Shown piece by piece: positions 39,401 through 54,400 of a stretch of 64,000 nucleotides of DNA; position 1 is the stretch's first letter; every line of letters begins with the position of its first letter. Origin of the DNA: Gibbula magus (taxonomy: Eukaryota > Mollusca > Gastropoda > Trochida > Trochidae); NCBI GenBank assembly GCA_936450465.1, contig OW388289.1:74636593-74700592 (forward strand). Direction: 5' to 3'. A program made the position numbers and the translations under genes. Under the pieces are notes generated by a model. The model worked only from the letters and a program-made list of their open reading frames with translations, was not told where the DNA came from and searched no databases.

Positions 39401-42400
39401 ATGCAATCAGCCCATCCGGCCTTCCAGGCCAGATGAGCCAAAACATTCGTTTTGTAAAAGTCTCATGCTACACTCTCCGTGTTATATCTCTATATCGCCT
39501 ACCTACATGTCATTACATTATAACTACGCGATGTTATACAATTTGTTGCTGTTATACTTCGATAGAGACACAAAACATGTAAAACAATCCTTAAATAAAC
39601 ATATCAAGGTTAAAGGGTCAGTAGCACATTTTTTCGCTGAAAAAGTCGATGAAATGTATTTGAAAAATGATGTCATCAATAGTAAAACACTCTACTCTCT
39701 TCGGAAAATCAAGTTAAAAAATGAGTGTACATCGTTCCGTAAAGCCATAGGAATCGGTTTTGTCATTCAAAATAATAAATTGTGTTCACAATAAAATGGC
39801 CGCCATGCAATTTTTGCTCTAAAGTATATATAAATAACATAAACTATCATTATAAATGGGAAATTTGAAAAAAATAAAATTTGCAAAAAACGTGCTACTG
39901 TCCCTTTAAAGTGTTTCTTAAGATGCTCTTTAAATGTGGTATTGTCGTGACGATGTGACGGCATGAACATGACTATGGCGTCACGTTTCATCTATGACGT
40001 CGTTTTGTAGCTATATGTGGTCTGCTAAAGGCGGGAGCTCATGTTGTATTTTATGAATTAAAAGACTTCGGTGATAGATAGAAAGTCAAGCGACACTCGA
40101 CAATTTCAAGCGGAACTTAACAGAGGTTAGGATCGGAAATATGTAACACCACAACAGATGCTCGTAACGAGGGGCGCTTTTCACCTTTCAGATGAACACC
40201 TTTTGTCTTACATTGTCAATGAAAATTCGTTCTATATTGTCTCAATGGTTTTGCCAATCCATTGGATCATTTAAGTCTTATTTATACAGACCCGATTACT
40301 GTTTGTTTTTTGACATTAGTCAGTGTCAGACATGTTCTCATCATTAAAGGTACATCCATTGTGTTGTTAGGGGTCACATATTGCAAACGTTATAAATGGT
40401 GTTACTTTATCGAGATGTATCGACTGTTACCGAAAACTACCATTTTGATGATAGTAGACTTAGCATAATGACGATATGAAGGTAAAAGTAGTGATTTCTG
40501 ATCGAAAACCGGACAATGCACAGCGTGTGGCGCGCGTCAATGAGTCAAAAGTAATTTTGGAATCTTATTTATAACAGACAAAAAGACAAATTTGAGTTGG
40601 TAATGTTTAATAGGTCATATAACTACTGTGTATGTAAATGGGACGTGCAGTTTCGGTATCTGCACATGCATAATGATGTTACTCAATTTTAATTGGAAAC
40701 TAGTAATTATGATATATTTGACGATTGGGGGTGAATATGCGAGCTGGGTGAATTTATTTGTAATGTAAACATCACATGTGGTGAGTTGGAACGTAATAAA
40801 GCCAAATAAAATTTTATGAAACACAATGGATGCACCTTTAATAATTCACAGGGAAACACATTGGTCAGAGCACGTACAGCAATGTACGTCTATCAATGAT
40901 ATGATATGATTAACATACTTACTTTGATTACAGATAAAACTGCTCTATGTTTATCTCTAGATATATAAGGATATACCAGTTGACACTTGACATTATTCAT
41001 TGGCGAACAGTTTGCTATCATTGATGAATAAATAAGTTGATACATTTCTTAGAAGAACTGCATATATGTACATTTACATATATGCGAATCGTATAGCGAA
41101 TAAAAATGGTGTGGTACGTTTTACCTGATTCTTTTTTGAATTTTAGATTTAAATGACAAAGGTAAACTGTCATGATGTCAAATTAATCATCTGTTTTATT
41201 ACAAATAACACGACAATCCGGATAACTAGCGCTATATATTCACCTGGACTTATACTATTGAAACGTATTATAGTATGTGGTTAAATTGTTTACGAAAATG
41301 AACCAATTCTTATTTATTAATAATTTATTAGCATTTTTTATTTTAGTTTACAATGTACATCCAATAGCTGGATGCCTATTCTAGAAAGTGTCCTAGCTAA
41401 TATAGATACTAACAATTCAGGACCAAAGTGAGGATGTCTCAGCATTAGGATAGTTATGAGAATAGAGGCCCTGAATATGTATTGTAGAAAATGATTAATG
41501 CATATATTTTTCTCATTTAAAAAAATCATTTCCATATTAAACGATAACATTTGTCCTTTTAGATAAACTTTCATCACATATGAACACATGTTCTTTGAAA
41601 ATAAACGGTTTTAAGTGACGATGGTACACGTATGAAATATTTATCATTTACCTATCTACTTACATAACTAAATAATATAATACTTCTTTCAATCGCAGTA
41701 AAACGTTTTTCATAGAATCGTGAATGTTATCTCTCTGGTATAAGCGAGTGCTGAATGCATGAAACCTGTGCTTGTGTTAATGTCACGCAGCTGTCGAGAT
41801 CTGTGCACTACTAAGTGCTTCAGTGCATATATACCACTGCCCCCATCTGAAGAGAAGTCGGGTCAATTTAGGGTATGTCAACTTGGTTATTTAAGTGCTC
41901 ACTAAACTGGAAATACAAGGAGTTTTGTGTTTAGTTTGTTGAGTAGAACAAAAAATTATTTCAGGTTTGAAGTGTCAAACATCTTGTAAACATAGTGTTT
42001 GTTTTCTGTACGTAACAGTTGAAAGGTAAACTAGGAACGTTAAGTTTTAGTTGAACAAATAATTAAAGATAACTGATTCAAAAACGTAAACGAGATAAGC
42101 ATGCCTATTGTGTTGTAAAACAGTAGAAGTACTTAGGTAAAGTCTTCGCCTTCGGTGCTTTCGAAGAAGACAATCTCAAATAGTTGGAGAAGGCTATGTA
42201 AGATTCACAAAGACAGGTAAACGTTATTTTAGTGTCATCTCTAAAGGGGCTTGAGAACGTTTTTTTCGCAAATTTTATTTTTTTAAAATTTTCCATTTAT
42301 TATGATAGTTTATCTCATTTATATTTACTTTAGAGGGTAAAATATCTTATTACACAAACCAATCACTCGTAGTGGTGATAACGATGTTGCGTATGAAGCA

Positions 42401-45400
42401 AAAATTGCATGGCGGCCATTTTAATGTGAACATATTTTATTATTTCGAATTACAAAAATGGCTTTACCGGACCATATACTCTCATTTTTAAACCTAATTT
42501 TCGTATGAGAGAAGGGTGTTTTACTAAGAGTGACATTATTTTTCAAATAAATTTCATCAACTTGTTTGAGTGAATAAGCGTGCTATTGCCCTTTTAGAAT
42601 TACACATGTATATGAGTAAACAATAGTCAGTGTTTTATTTCATATATTGTGATCAAACAAAGCATATATATTCCAATTTTTAATTGCAAGCAGCATTTTT
42701 ATTCTGAAGAATGTATTCCAAGTTTAAGGCAACATGTCCATAGAACATAGTATTACGTATAATAAAACAGGCAATGAATAATGAAAAGGTCCCATTTCAT
42801 TTGTGATTATATTCAGTGACTCTCATAGTTTAAAAACATAATTGTCGAACAGTTTGTTACTTTATTAGTTGGACATTAGATTTACTTGTTCGTGTTATAC
42901 ATGTATGATTGACGCAAAATATGTATCTATAAATTTAGGCCTCAAAGCAGAAAACCATGTTCACAAAGGGTGAAAACTATATTAATGTTCAGTGAAATCA
43001 AAAGCTTTAAGTGGTATATATGTTAACTTGTGGAATAAGGGCAAGTAAGAAATAGAGTGACTGAAAGACATGCTACTGTACTTCAAAATGAAAGGTAAAC
43101 CTGATTTTTAGAAAAAGTGTCAGAAATGTCAAATAAGTATGTTGAACATGTCACCGAGGTCTTTCAACTTGAAACAGTTATGACGTTGGCATGGCAGAGA
43201 GCTTCGTTTGACTCAACGCGACTTTTTCTGCATATCACATCATACTTTATACTGCGGCTGGTCGTGTGCAACTTTAGATTAGAAGCGTTTCATATCACTT
43301 GATATTCAATATAATATCAATTTTGGGTTAAAATTGAACGTCTCGTAGTATTTAATAACACCAGCTGCCAGCACAAACTGTACGGACATTGGGGAACCGT
43401 GATCTCGTCAAAAACAACGGATAGTTAAGCATTTTTTTTATTCACTATCCATATGATTGTGATTGTGATCCAAAACATAAGAATGTTACATATGTTCACT
43501 CTTGCATTTCAAAATAGTTTGTTATATGTTACCTTTAACTTTTATTTTTTATATACTTTAGCATCATGTATTGCTTCATCACTTATTATGTTAACACAAT
43601 CAGCAAACTTACTTTGAACTTATTCAGCTTCTTGGCTGTGAGAAGATCAAATCTGTATCCTTTCTTTGGGTCGCCGTCTCCAGTCTTCACCTGCGTGTCA
43701 GAGCCAACAGACAACACGCCGATATGCTGGAATAGAAATTACCATAGGGTTATGCTTAAACGGCAATAAACATTTTTCAATATATAAATACTTTCAAAAC
43801 TTCAAGAATATAACATTCCATTCGAATGAGAAAAAGTAAAGGAAGCATCTTTAAAGAGACATTAAGTATGTTGTTGGAGTCACATTGTGTCAAACGTTAT
43901 AAATGGCGTTATTTCATAATTGTTTTGCTGGAAAATACATTTTAATGCTAGTTCATTTTGTATAGTGACAATATGAAGACGAAAGTCGACAATGTACCGT
44001 GGTAATCAGTCAAACGTAATTATTTATCTATAACTACAGATTTGGGTTGGTAATGTTTGTAATAGGTCACATAACGTCTGTGCCTGTAAATGGGACGTGT
44101 AATTTTGATTTCTGCACATGTATAAGACTGTTTCTAGATCTTGTTTTATTTTATTGAAAACAGGTTATTATCATATCTTTGACAACTTCGTTAAAAATGA
44201 AAATCGAGTGATATTATTTTAACTTAAATCAGCATATGTGTTATTTCTGCACATCCTTATAAAACATTACGAAGCATACATGTCTCTTTAAAAGATAGTA
44301 AGGATCCGAATGGCACCCCTTTGAAATAGAATAGCTGTGCAGGAATTATCACCATTTATGGAAAGTACCATTTTACTGCCGGAAGATGTGGGTGCACCTT
44401 GATGTTAGCAGCACCTTCAATCTAACACTTGTACCAATATGCTGAATAGAGAAAAGGCTTTGAATATAATTTATTCTGGATTGCAAATTGAATGTATCCA
44501 TTTGCCTGAGGGGTTTTACAGTGTTCTTCGTTTCTCCTTTTAAAGTATTGCAGTGTGCAACGGCGACCAATTAAAATCAGTATCTAATATTAGGAAAACA
44601 TTTCGGGTTCGATACACCGATGACATTATATACACAAAAGAAAATGTAAAAAATATGTAAACATCTTGATCCTTTCAATACTTCGGTAGTTTAAAATAAA
44701 TGTTTATTCTACGCCTGTGTAAACAATGTTAACCCATAATCAATCAATCACTTCAACTAAGGGTAAAGAGACTTTTATGCAAATAATTGTTCTTCTATCT
44801 AAATACAACTGACATAGACTTGCTCAGGATTTATTCTGCGTCAGGGTCCAGTGAGCAGAGTAATGAGTACCCGGTACAGGTCAGTGAAACGAGGCGTTCA
44901 TGATATATATACTGGCTGTGGCACCTCTTCAGGCAGAATCGTGAAACTTTCTCAGCTTTTAAATCTTAAACTTCTAAACATTCAAAATATGTTACCTGAT
45001 AGTTTGTTTCACATATTCTACTGAGACTCGTCTAAACAGATACTCATTGTATGTGTCTCGTTATGTCACTTCTGTGAAATATCAACTTTCATCGTGTTTA
45101 CTAAGCGTTACATCCTTTAGCGGTTCTAAAACACTTATGACTATCGGATAAAGTTTGATAACGAGTTGGCTAATGGCTTAATGTAGTTAATAATAATAGT
45201 ATTGGTGAGAAAACAATTAGATGAATAAGAAGATGAACAAAAGATGAAGTATCGGTATTTTCAGGTACATATGATACGGTAGACTGACTCCTGCAAAATA
45301 ATTTAATGTTGCCATCTTACTTTTCAATATTTCAATACAATGACATACAGAGAACACTGAACAATAATATATTTCTAGAACCATCATTTTCTAGACACAA

Positions 45401-48400
45401 GGAGGCCCCTTTAATGAAAGTATAAGAGCACGTATACACCCATGTTTACTTGCATGGCATTAGATATTTCTAAAACACTACCCTTATATTGGGCTGTTTG
45501 ACCCGAGGAGTAAAACATTACCATCACTATTGTGTCATATTATTGGCGGTAATGAACGATCAGATTACCTCAACAGAACCGGGTTGTTCTTATCGGATAT
45601 ATCGGGTATATATTGGTAAATATTGGATCCTCTAACTGACCAAACATCATTACAAATACGAACATTATATACCCGTACATACGTATCTATTTTAGAACAC
45701 GACCCATGTTCACCACCATCATCATTGTATCATAGTATTGGCGGTAATGAACACGCATCATACCCGTACAATTATTGTAAATATGACCTACTTTGAAGCT
45801 CCATCACAGAGGATTAATTTATCCTTTTACAAGTATCCTGGAAGTATCCAAATGTATCCGGGGTTTAAAGGTCATCACAGAGGGCCCCTACCCTGCTAAC
45901 ATACCCCACTGATGAGGCCGCTATGACACTGTCAGTGTACATGTATTACAATTGAAACTGATACGCTTCACCGACTGGAAAAGAAGCTCAAAACCTGTCT
46001 AGTCGGTCAGAGAGTAACAGTCGCTAGACTCTCCCCAGTCGCTTCTAGAATATATTAGTTTATTCTTATACCCGTAATGAAATACATGACTTGTATATCG
46101 CTTAGTTAAGGTGTATGATTTATAAGAATTACCATTAACCTGTCCGTTCGAACACTCATATTTTGAAACATTCTACATGTAGATCACTTCCAATCTAGAG
46201 AATGTTTTCTTGTGTATGTGCGTGAATTAATTTTATTTAGGTAAACAAGCCATTGGTCCATGTAAAGGAATTCTTAATGAAATATATTCAGACAATATGG
46301 TTGAGACGTACTTTATAGTGTACATGTGTATATGAGTATACATTTGTAAAGAATCGACTCCTCTAGGCCATTATCTCTGTAAATCAGATTTCCAGACTAC
46401 AGGGATGTCATTGTGATTTGAGACGTTATTTTCAGTGTCTCATTTAAAGTTGCATATTTTAAAAATTAAAAATATATGAAATTTTTAAAGTAATATTGGG
46501 TAGTTACCTTTGTTATGTCATAAGAATCTTGACATTCCATCATACGTATATTTATAGAGCAGCTGTAGCTGTTTATTACGTAAACAATAAGTGATACTAA
46601 AATGCGCTATTTTTCTGTAAGCTTTTCTATATCTTCTCCCATTCCAACTCCCTCTCTGTCGGTTTTGCAATACTTTGGCGAATGTTACATTTGAATAACA
46701 CTATTATCCTATTCTGTTCATCTTCTGCGCTATTCTGTCCCGAATATACGGGCACATTATTCAATCCTTTGTCAAATCTTATTTACGCAAGAACACATAG
46801 AACTGGCATGCCATTGTGAAGCTCTAATGGGCCGCCACCTTTACACGACTTAAGGTGGTTACAGCATACGGGCACACCGTATTATAGTCAGACACAACAG
46901 GGGAAGTTTCCGCAACTACATTCACTGTAGAGATGGCCGGGGCTCGCTAGTGATTGTACATGTAATGAGGCAACTTCCCTACGCAAGGCAAAACTCGAGC
47001 CTGTCTCCATCACTGGTTGAATTAAGCCTTGCAGTATTTCTTCACTTGTACGTGCTAATATAGCGCTGCACCTAAAATGCACAGAGAGCTCTGATTCGAT
47101 ATCAAGGAAAAGTGAAGGAAATGCCGCAACGCATAAATTAGCCAGAAATGGCGTAAGGCGCGAGTTATACCTTGCGTAGGGGAGTTCGTAATGTGGCGAT
47201 GATTTCCAACCATGTACAGACATACATATATTTATTATATTTCCTATTTGGCCAACTGCTGTCGAGAGCTGCGTTTCGCTCTAGGTTATACAGTTATCAA
47301 GCAGAAGCCTTCATATTTAAGATTAGTGTTGTACTATAACTTCCAAAAAGAACACAACCAGTCCAACTTTATATTTATCACAAATTTATTTCCTCCAGTT
47401 GGCAGATACATGTGGATTTAATCAGTATGAATAACTCTGTAGAGGTGTTATGGGCTATGTTCAGGACAATGAACTCATACAGGAGGATGTAGGGGTGTTC
47501 TCTTCTATGTTCGTTAAGATCGTAACGTCTCCATATATAGACGGTGGATAAGGTCTTTAACAAGTTTCACAGACGCTGGCAAACCGACAGAGGAAAAGCT
47601 GAGTTAAGTTTACAAACAAACATGCACTGTGTACACATAATTAAGTTGGTAAATGACGATAAAGCCTAAGGGTTACAACAGGGATGTCATTTGATGAGTC
47701 TTACTCCCAAGTGCATTGCAATGACACTTCAAACACAACAGTAACATTGCATTGTGCAACAGCATCCTGTTTGCTAAAGGAGACATGGTGGCTTGCAGCT
47801 TGTAGGTCTCCAGATTACACTGAACAAGGCCACTTTACACATTAAACATCGTACTATTGTATATCCCTGGTGTCTTTCAGTACAGTTTGTATCTGAGAGG
47901 ATCACCATGGTACTTTTGATTTAGATATTAGAGCAGAGTTGCAGTAAACCATTTGAGATACAATCACCCAAGTAACAATACATGAATGTGAATTGGTAAA
48001 TAGTACTAAAGTTTGGAGATAACTTTATTATGCAGCATACTGCTGGTTGGATAGGGGTGGTATTATGACGTCAGTGGTGTCGGGTAGCTACGCATATATG
48101 GTGTAGGAGGAGTTCTGGGATGGTGGTTAATCATGAATCTAACCTCACTGTAACGCTAAATCATGGTAGTAACCTTATATGGTAGTCACTTTAACGATAT
48201 TGTTTGATAGACGGTTGTGTTTCAGATAAGGGTGAGTGTACACGAATTGTGCATGTCCGTGATGGCTTCTGGCACGACACAGGTGATACTGGTATAATGT
48301 ATGTTGTATTAGGTTGTTCTGACGAGTGTAATGCCACTTTGGGGAATCTTTCACTTATATTCCAACGACAAATCGATATAGAATACAGGAATACTGCCCA

Positions 48401-51400
48401 CAGCGGCCTAGTGGCTATGTTTTGCGGCGTTGTACCTAAAACTTACTATATTTACAATAATTCCCTTAAGTCTAACACTTAGACTCTGAAAGAAGTATTG
48501 ATTCTGAAAATAACACCATTTTATTAAATATTGAAAAGTAGCCTATGAAAATCTCACTTCTAATAGGCTCCTTTTCGATATTAATACAATGGTGATATTT
48601 TACGAATACATACATTTTTCAGAGTCTGAGTGTAAGACTATAATTCCCCACTGCAGATAAAGATGCCGAACCCCTAGTAAGATTCGAACCACGGTCTTAT
48701 TTCCACAACGCCGAGGACGGCACAAGGTGAAGAGAGTATACGTACATTGTCTCTGGATGTGTCCTCGGTTTTAAAGATGTATATGACGTATTCCTTGAGA
48801 ACACACCAGTAACTCGTCCATTTTGTGTCCTGAAATTCAAGAAATAGTTTAGAACAAAATATATTCTCCTCGTATATATGCCGTAACCTATGAAGAAAAA
48901 TGCATTTGAGTGTCAGATTTTACCTCGCCTTATATGTATTTCCTTTACACAACATAATTTATTTGGACAAATTAGATATTATATATTATATATTTGGACA
49001 TTAGATATGCTGAAAAAGTGAAGAAAATTATAGTCACTCTCTATCTGTTTTTTCTTCTCTTTTACTCTTTCTCTTCCTTTAACTATGCGGTCATTAACTT
49101 CAAAATTATGAATTATACATAATATTTCATACTTCAATGGTTGACACTAAAATCGTGAGATCCCCTTGATGTAACCAATGACTTTCTTCACCGAGGTGTG
49201 ACATAGGTTACAATGGTGTGAACACACTATACTCGTGTAACCTGCCGACTGTAACACGGTTTCATCATGTAAACTGGACACTGTACAACTAGAGGTCAAT
49301 CAGGCGGGATGAGAGATCAGGGCCGAGATGACCGCTGTCTTGAAAACTTGGTTGTGATTGAATATGATAAATTCGTAGAAAGAAAGATAGATTTCTGTCT
49401 GTACAGCGTGTGTTGTGATAGGCTACATCAAGGTAATGGATATGTTGGAGGTCACGGAGGGGACTAGCAAGGATATGTAGTGCGGGTAACAGTGATTGCA
49501 ATGTTTGGGTCTCATAAGTTTTATTTTTGAAAAGGATATACTTTTGTTGCCGTTGTATTAATTGCACAACTTCTGTTGTTGGTTGCATTTTGTCTAAGGA
49601 ATATTTCGGAGCTTAAAGCAAGTCCGTTTCTCCTGTGACATGGTTACACCGAGGTTCTGGATAAAGGTTTATAAAGGTCACTGAGGGGTAAAGAAACAAG
49701 TGATTTTGGCCGACCTTTGAATGGTTGTAGTGAAAGTGTCGGGAGTGATTGAATATGATTTATTTTTGGAAAGAGACCATTTATTGTGTTAATATTACCC
49801 ATACGGGTGAGAAGACACAGGTGATTATTTTTGTGATATTTGCACATGTGCTTTCAAGTGATTCTCAACGTTGATTGGTCGGTTACCCGGAGAAAGAATG
49901 ACTATGACGTCATTTAACAATGGTCTGACGCCACGAATTATCTTATGACGTCACAATGTTACTGTGGCGACGGGTCCTTCACAGCGGTCGCCCAACATGA
50001 AAATGTAATAACCAAGCGTTATTTGGTCAATTTAATTGCATAATGGGTAATATATAGAATAACCAACTCGGTACGAGTGATTACTGGAAATATCCACTCG
50101 TCTAAATAATGTTCAGAGCCACTCGCTAAAGCTCGTGGCTGAACATTATTTGGACTCATGGATATTTCCCGTAATCACTCGTACCTCGTTGGTTATTCTC
50201 TAATTAATGCCCCTGTCATTGAACATCTAAAATCTTTGCCGTTTTTAATATCTCAATAAGCCGTGGAGTGGTGAACTCTTAATTGATGTATAAACTATAT
50301 GTTGTAGTCAGAAACGTTCGATAATGATATATTATGATATATTTTAAAAACGTTCATAAGTCATGTATCATAAAATTATATAGGTGAAATGACCAACAAT
50401 ATTTTAATGGTCATGTTACTATGATATGGCACTGGTAACCTAAACGGTATAGATAGATCGTCCTACTGGGTATACATGATAATCTGTGGCTGAATATATT
50501 ATATAGGCTGCAGTGTTAAACAATCAGCTGGATACACTATGAGATCTGTTTCGATAGAGGGATTAAATAGATTTTAACAAAGTGTACAAGACAAAACTTA
50601 CGGACTAAAAAGGAACAGTTAAAAAACAGTACAAACAGTTTTAACTCAATAATATTGTCAATATCAAGTATTGAATAAGATAGATTTATGAACATAGACT
50701 TCGTCACTTAACAGAAGTCCGTGACAAAACAGAGTGGACTTACTAACAAACATTAACTTAATCATACAGCTATGATACAAATATACTATTGGAATAAGTT
50801 AATAAATCGTTGAAATATGGTCGATTTTGTGCGTGATTATGTATCACAATAAACAAAAAGATTATTATTCTTGTCACATGATATTGTCAGTAACTAGATG
50901 TGTTAGAAATAGAATAATTGTTATAGATTAACGCCACTCGTGAATCCAAACTTCTACCCTAATTGGAAAACAATGAATGTAAATAATATTTCGAAAATTT
51001 ATTTTTTGTTTCTACAGAAAACTAATGTGTACACATTTCAAAATCCAAATGGAGGGGAACCTCGAACTTATTTCAAATATTTATTTTGTGTTAGCTGAAC
51101 AATCAGGTGAAACTTTGAGCGTGATATAACTATTTGCTAGGCAAATATTTGACATACATGTATTTGGATATTATCTGCTCAAGCAGGAAATGTTATAAAT
51201 ATTACTGATAAACTACATCTGTACATGTATGATAAGTTTTACATTGCTATTACTTTTCCAACGCAAGGGTAGTGCTAAATATAGTCCCGATCTGTATATG
51301 TGCTGAAGCAATGTTGTTGTATATGTATTATCATACCGTGCAGTAACTAAGCAACACATATTGGGATATAGACACATCTACTGTGATGTCATACCTTTGA

Positions 51401-54400
51401 TTACATATAAAACCAGGTAGAGTAAGCATTAAAGAGACATATTCCTAACATATACATATACAGCTTATCATGGGTGTCCATGGCAGCCATTGTCACTAAC
51501 CATTGCGTAATAATGACAACAGGGGTATGCTATCACGGAATATCTAAGGTACGATAGCTGTGTAATAACAAGTGAATTTATAGAGGGCTTAAATACCCCA
51601 GGCTCGAAGTGTCTGCTCTAAGCTCTATAAGAACATATGTACACTGTGTTTACAAAACCCGAAAGTATCATGGACAGGGAAGCTAGCAATGGTAATGTTT
51701 TTGAAGGTAATTGTTTGAAACGGGCTTTGAAGTTCTCTATCGTTGGTGACAGTCTGATTTCATGGATCAGAGTTCCAGAGAAAGGGGACAGCATTGCTAA
51801 AAGAACGGTAGCCATAAGACTTCAGATGGCATTTTGGGATCTCTAGAAGATCAAGATCTACCGATCTTAATGTTCCCACATGATTGTTCTGTGATCTGAT
51901 GTCACACGGGTAGTTTGGTGCAGTCGCATGATAACACTGATATGAAAGTGTGAGTCTTGAACTCAATTACTACTCGCATCGGCTCTGATCTTCTCTAATT
52001 TCTCGGTAAAAGTGTTTTTCACAGCCACAAAATCCTCTGAATTTGGAATGTACTATCTAATAAGGAAAAGTGAAATTAATAAAGTACACCGGAGGCGTTG
52101 GCAGATTAAGTTACCTTGTTCGAACAATACTTTAATAGCATTAGCCAAGCGGATAACTGCAGTAACATTGTTTCTCTCTGGACAGAATATACTTTCATGA
52201 TACAAGTATTGATGAATTTATAGCAAGTCCTTCTAAAATGATAATTCAGGTTTGCACTCACATTCCAGTCGCAGGGGTGGGTAGGGCGTATTTATATAAA
52301 CCTTTAAACTACTCCATGTATAAAAACATCATTCTATCTGGCAGGTGCGTGTATTTAAAATTGATTTTTAAAGATAATTTATTTAACTTAAGTACAAGTC
52401 GACCCGTAGTGGTAGATTGTTATTTAAATCAGATGACAACGGACCATCGAGCTACAAGATAACTGAAATATGGATAATGTGATATCTTGTGGTATATACT
52501 TATACGCATGTCTACACACGGTTGAAAGAGGTTTTTAAATCAGCATAACCCATCACGTTTTTGAGGCAATAACTGAGGTTCTCACATTATAAGTTGTAAA
52601 TACTCTGCAAATACTTCCATAATGCGATAAAAAGATAATAATGAATTGATATGTAAGCTAGAGTTGGAGTTAACATTCTAGAGTACAGTTCCACGAGAGA
52701 CCTACTTCACGACAGAAACTCCCCGGGGAATATACAACTAATTCATGCACATGTATAAAGTACCATTAGAAGAAATTCCGTCAGAATTTATACATAGGAC
52801 ATATCAGCTGGCATATTTACACATACAAGTATATTAAGACAATGTGACACAAGTTACAATTGGTCATCCATAAGGCGAAAATAAGTTTGAATATAAAAAA
52901 AAAAAAATTCGAAATCACATGACATACAATTACATCTCATTTAGAGAACCACAAAGAAAGAAAATAGAGAAACATAAATAAAGAATTATATTCTATTAGA
53001 ATTTAGTATTTTGTGTTATATATGTTCAGCTAATAAAACACTCGAATCAATTAATTTAGATTAAGGAAGTTCATATGTACATTTCCCAATCACGGGATAT
53101 ACCCAGCAACATACAGAATTACACCCGATTAGATAAGGAACAAGGCCAACACAATGAGAGAGCTAACATGCCACTGTGGACTGTACTGTAGATTGAGGAA
53201 GTATATATGATGTAGGTCACTCGTGTTTGCTTAGCCACATAACCTCTGGACTGTCGCTCAATAACTATTGAAGTCACACAAAGGACGAATCAACACGATC
53301 AGGTTCTATGCATGAACATTTAGTTGTCAATGTCAGGAAGACACCATTTACTGATTTGAGAGAGGAACCAAGTTATTGAGTTATAAAATAATCCGATTTT
53401 AACAATATGTTACAACTTTATCAAATTAGGTTATACAATATAAATTTAATACTGAGATGACGGAATGTTGTATAGATTCCTATAAAGTCGACATACGAGG
53501 GAAATGAGTAGTGGAATACATTAGAAAGACGCATACCAGTTTGTAGAGTTTTCAATCGAGCAAATTTGTAATACTGTCATTTCTATGCAGTTAGATTATA
53601 TTCGTTATAGTTTAAATCGCATGTGGCAGTTTACTGATATGATTTATAATTCGAATAAAAATACAATTTGCGGGCGCTCGTGTTAAAGTGTTAAAGTCAA
53701 GTATGATTGAACATCCGGTATGAAACCAACCCCAGGTTGTAATACAAACAAACAACTAGTCACGCACTTTGATAAATGAGGATTTTATAATTCTATATCC
53801 TGTATGTATTGATAAATCAGAGAGTAACAGACTATAGTCATGCACTGAAAGTGTCATTGGTTAATTTTTTTTAAAGGAATGAAAAATTAATCTCAGTCGA
53901 TTATAAATATACGTTGAACACTGCTTTTGGTTTAATAGCCAAACTGAAAATAATATTGACAGTATAATTAACGGCTAGGCTGCTCTATATGTACCCACAG
54001 AAGACTCCAACTCTATCGTGCCTCACCCTCCCCAGTTGTTAAAAGCAACGTACAACTTTAAATTTACTTTTTGAACAGAAGCGTTAATATATCGATAATG
54101 CATTTATCTACAAACTCAACTCGTGTATAACTTCGTTCACCAAATAGACATGACGTTAGACTGAATACCTATGTTATACACAGAGCAATCTAACACTTAG
54201 TCACTGATAAAATAGATTATTAGATATTTAAAAGTAGTCTAGGAGAGAAATGGGACTTTCTGAAATCCGATTTATCATAGGCTTCTTTTCAATATTTGAT
54301 AAAATGGTGATATTTTACGAATATATGTAAATACTTTTTTCAGAGGCTGAGTGTAAGACTATAATTATATAGAGGTCAAATAATATATAGTGGTTCGATA

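Larger units (their letters stand above)
37990..43612 (-). other. STAP1: Intron with several transposon-derived repeats
   Basis: It holds the elements at 39320-39445, 39610-39910, 40343-40842 and 42242-42597. I see no further exon. 37990-39320 and 40843-42241 show nothing recognisable. Confidence 0.6.
43727..48745 (-). other. STAP1: Intron of the STAP-like gene
   Basis: It holds MITEs at 43850-44292, 46971-47187 and 48466-48640. A direct repeat, TATTGGCGGTAATGAAC, occurs near 45541 and 45738. Open frames at 46888-47223 and 48204-48482 overlap or abut these repeats and show no family resemblance. Confidence 0.6.

Noticed and set aside
39270..39794. 174-codon plus-strand open frame, one of the longest in the window
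   Set aside because: It runs through two dispersed repeats (39320-39445 and 39610-39910), has no motif, and lies in an intron of the opposite-strand gene.
46888..47223. 111-codon minus-strand open frame
   Set aside because: It coincides with the inverted-repeat MITE at 46971-47187 and has no family resemblance.
48655..48730. tRNA-like B box (GGTTCGAATC on the minus strand)
   Set aside because: No A box at the right spacing and no cloverleaf can be formed; at most it is a SINE scrap.
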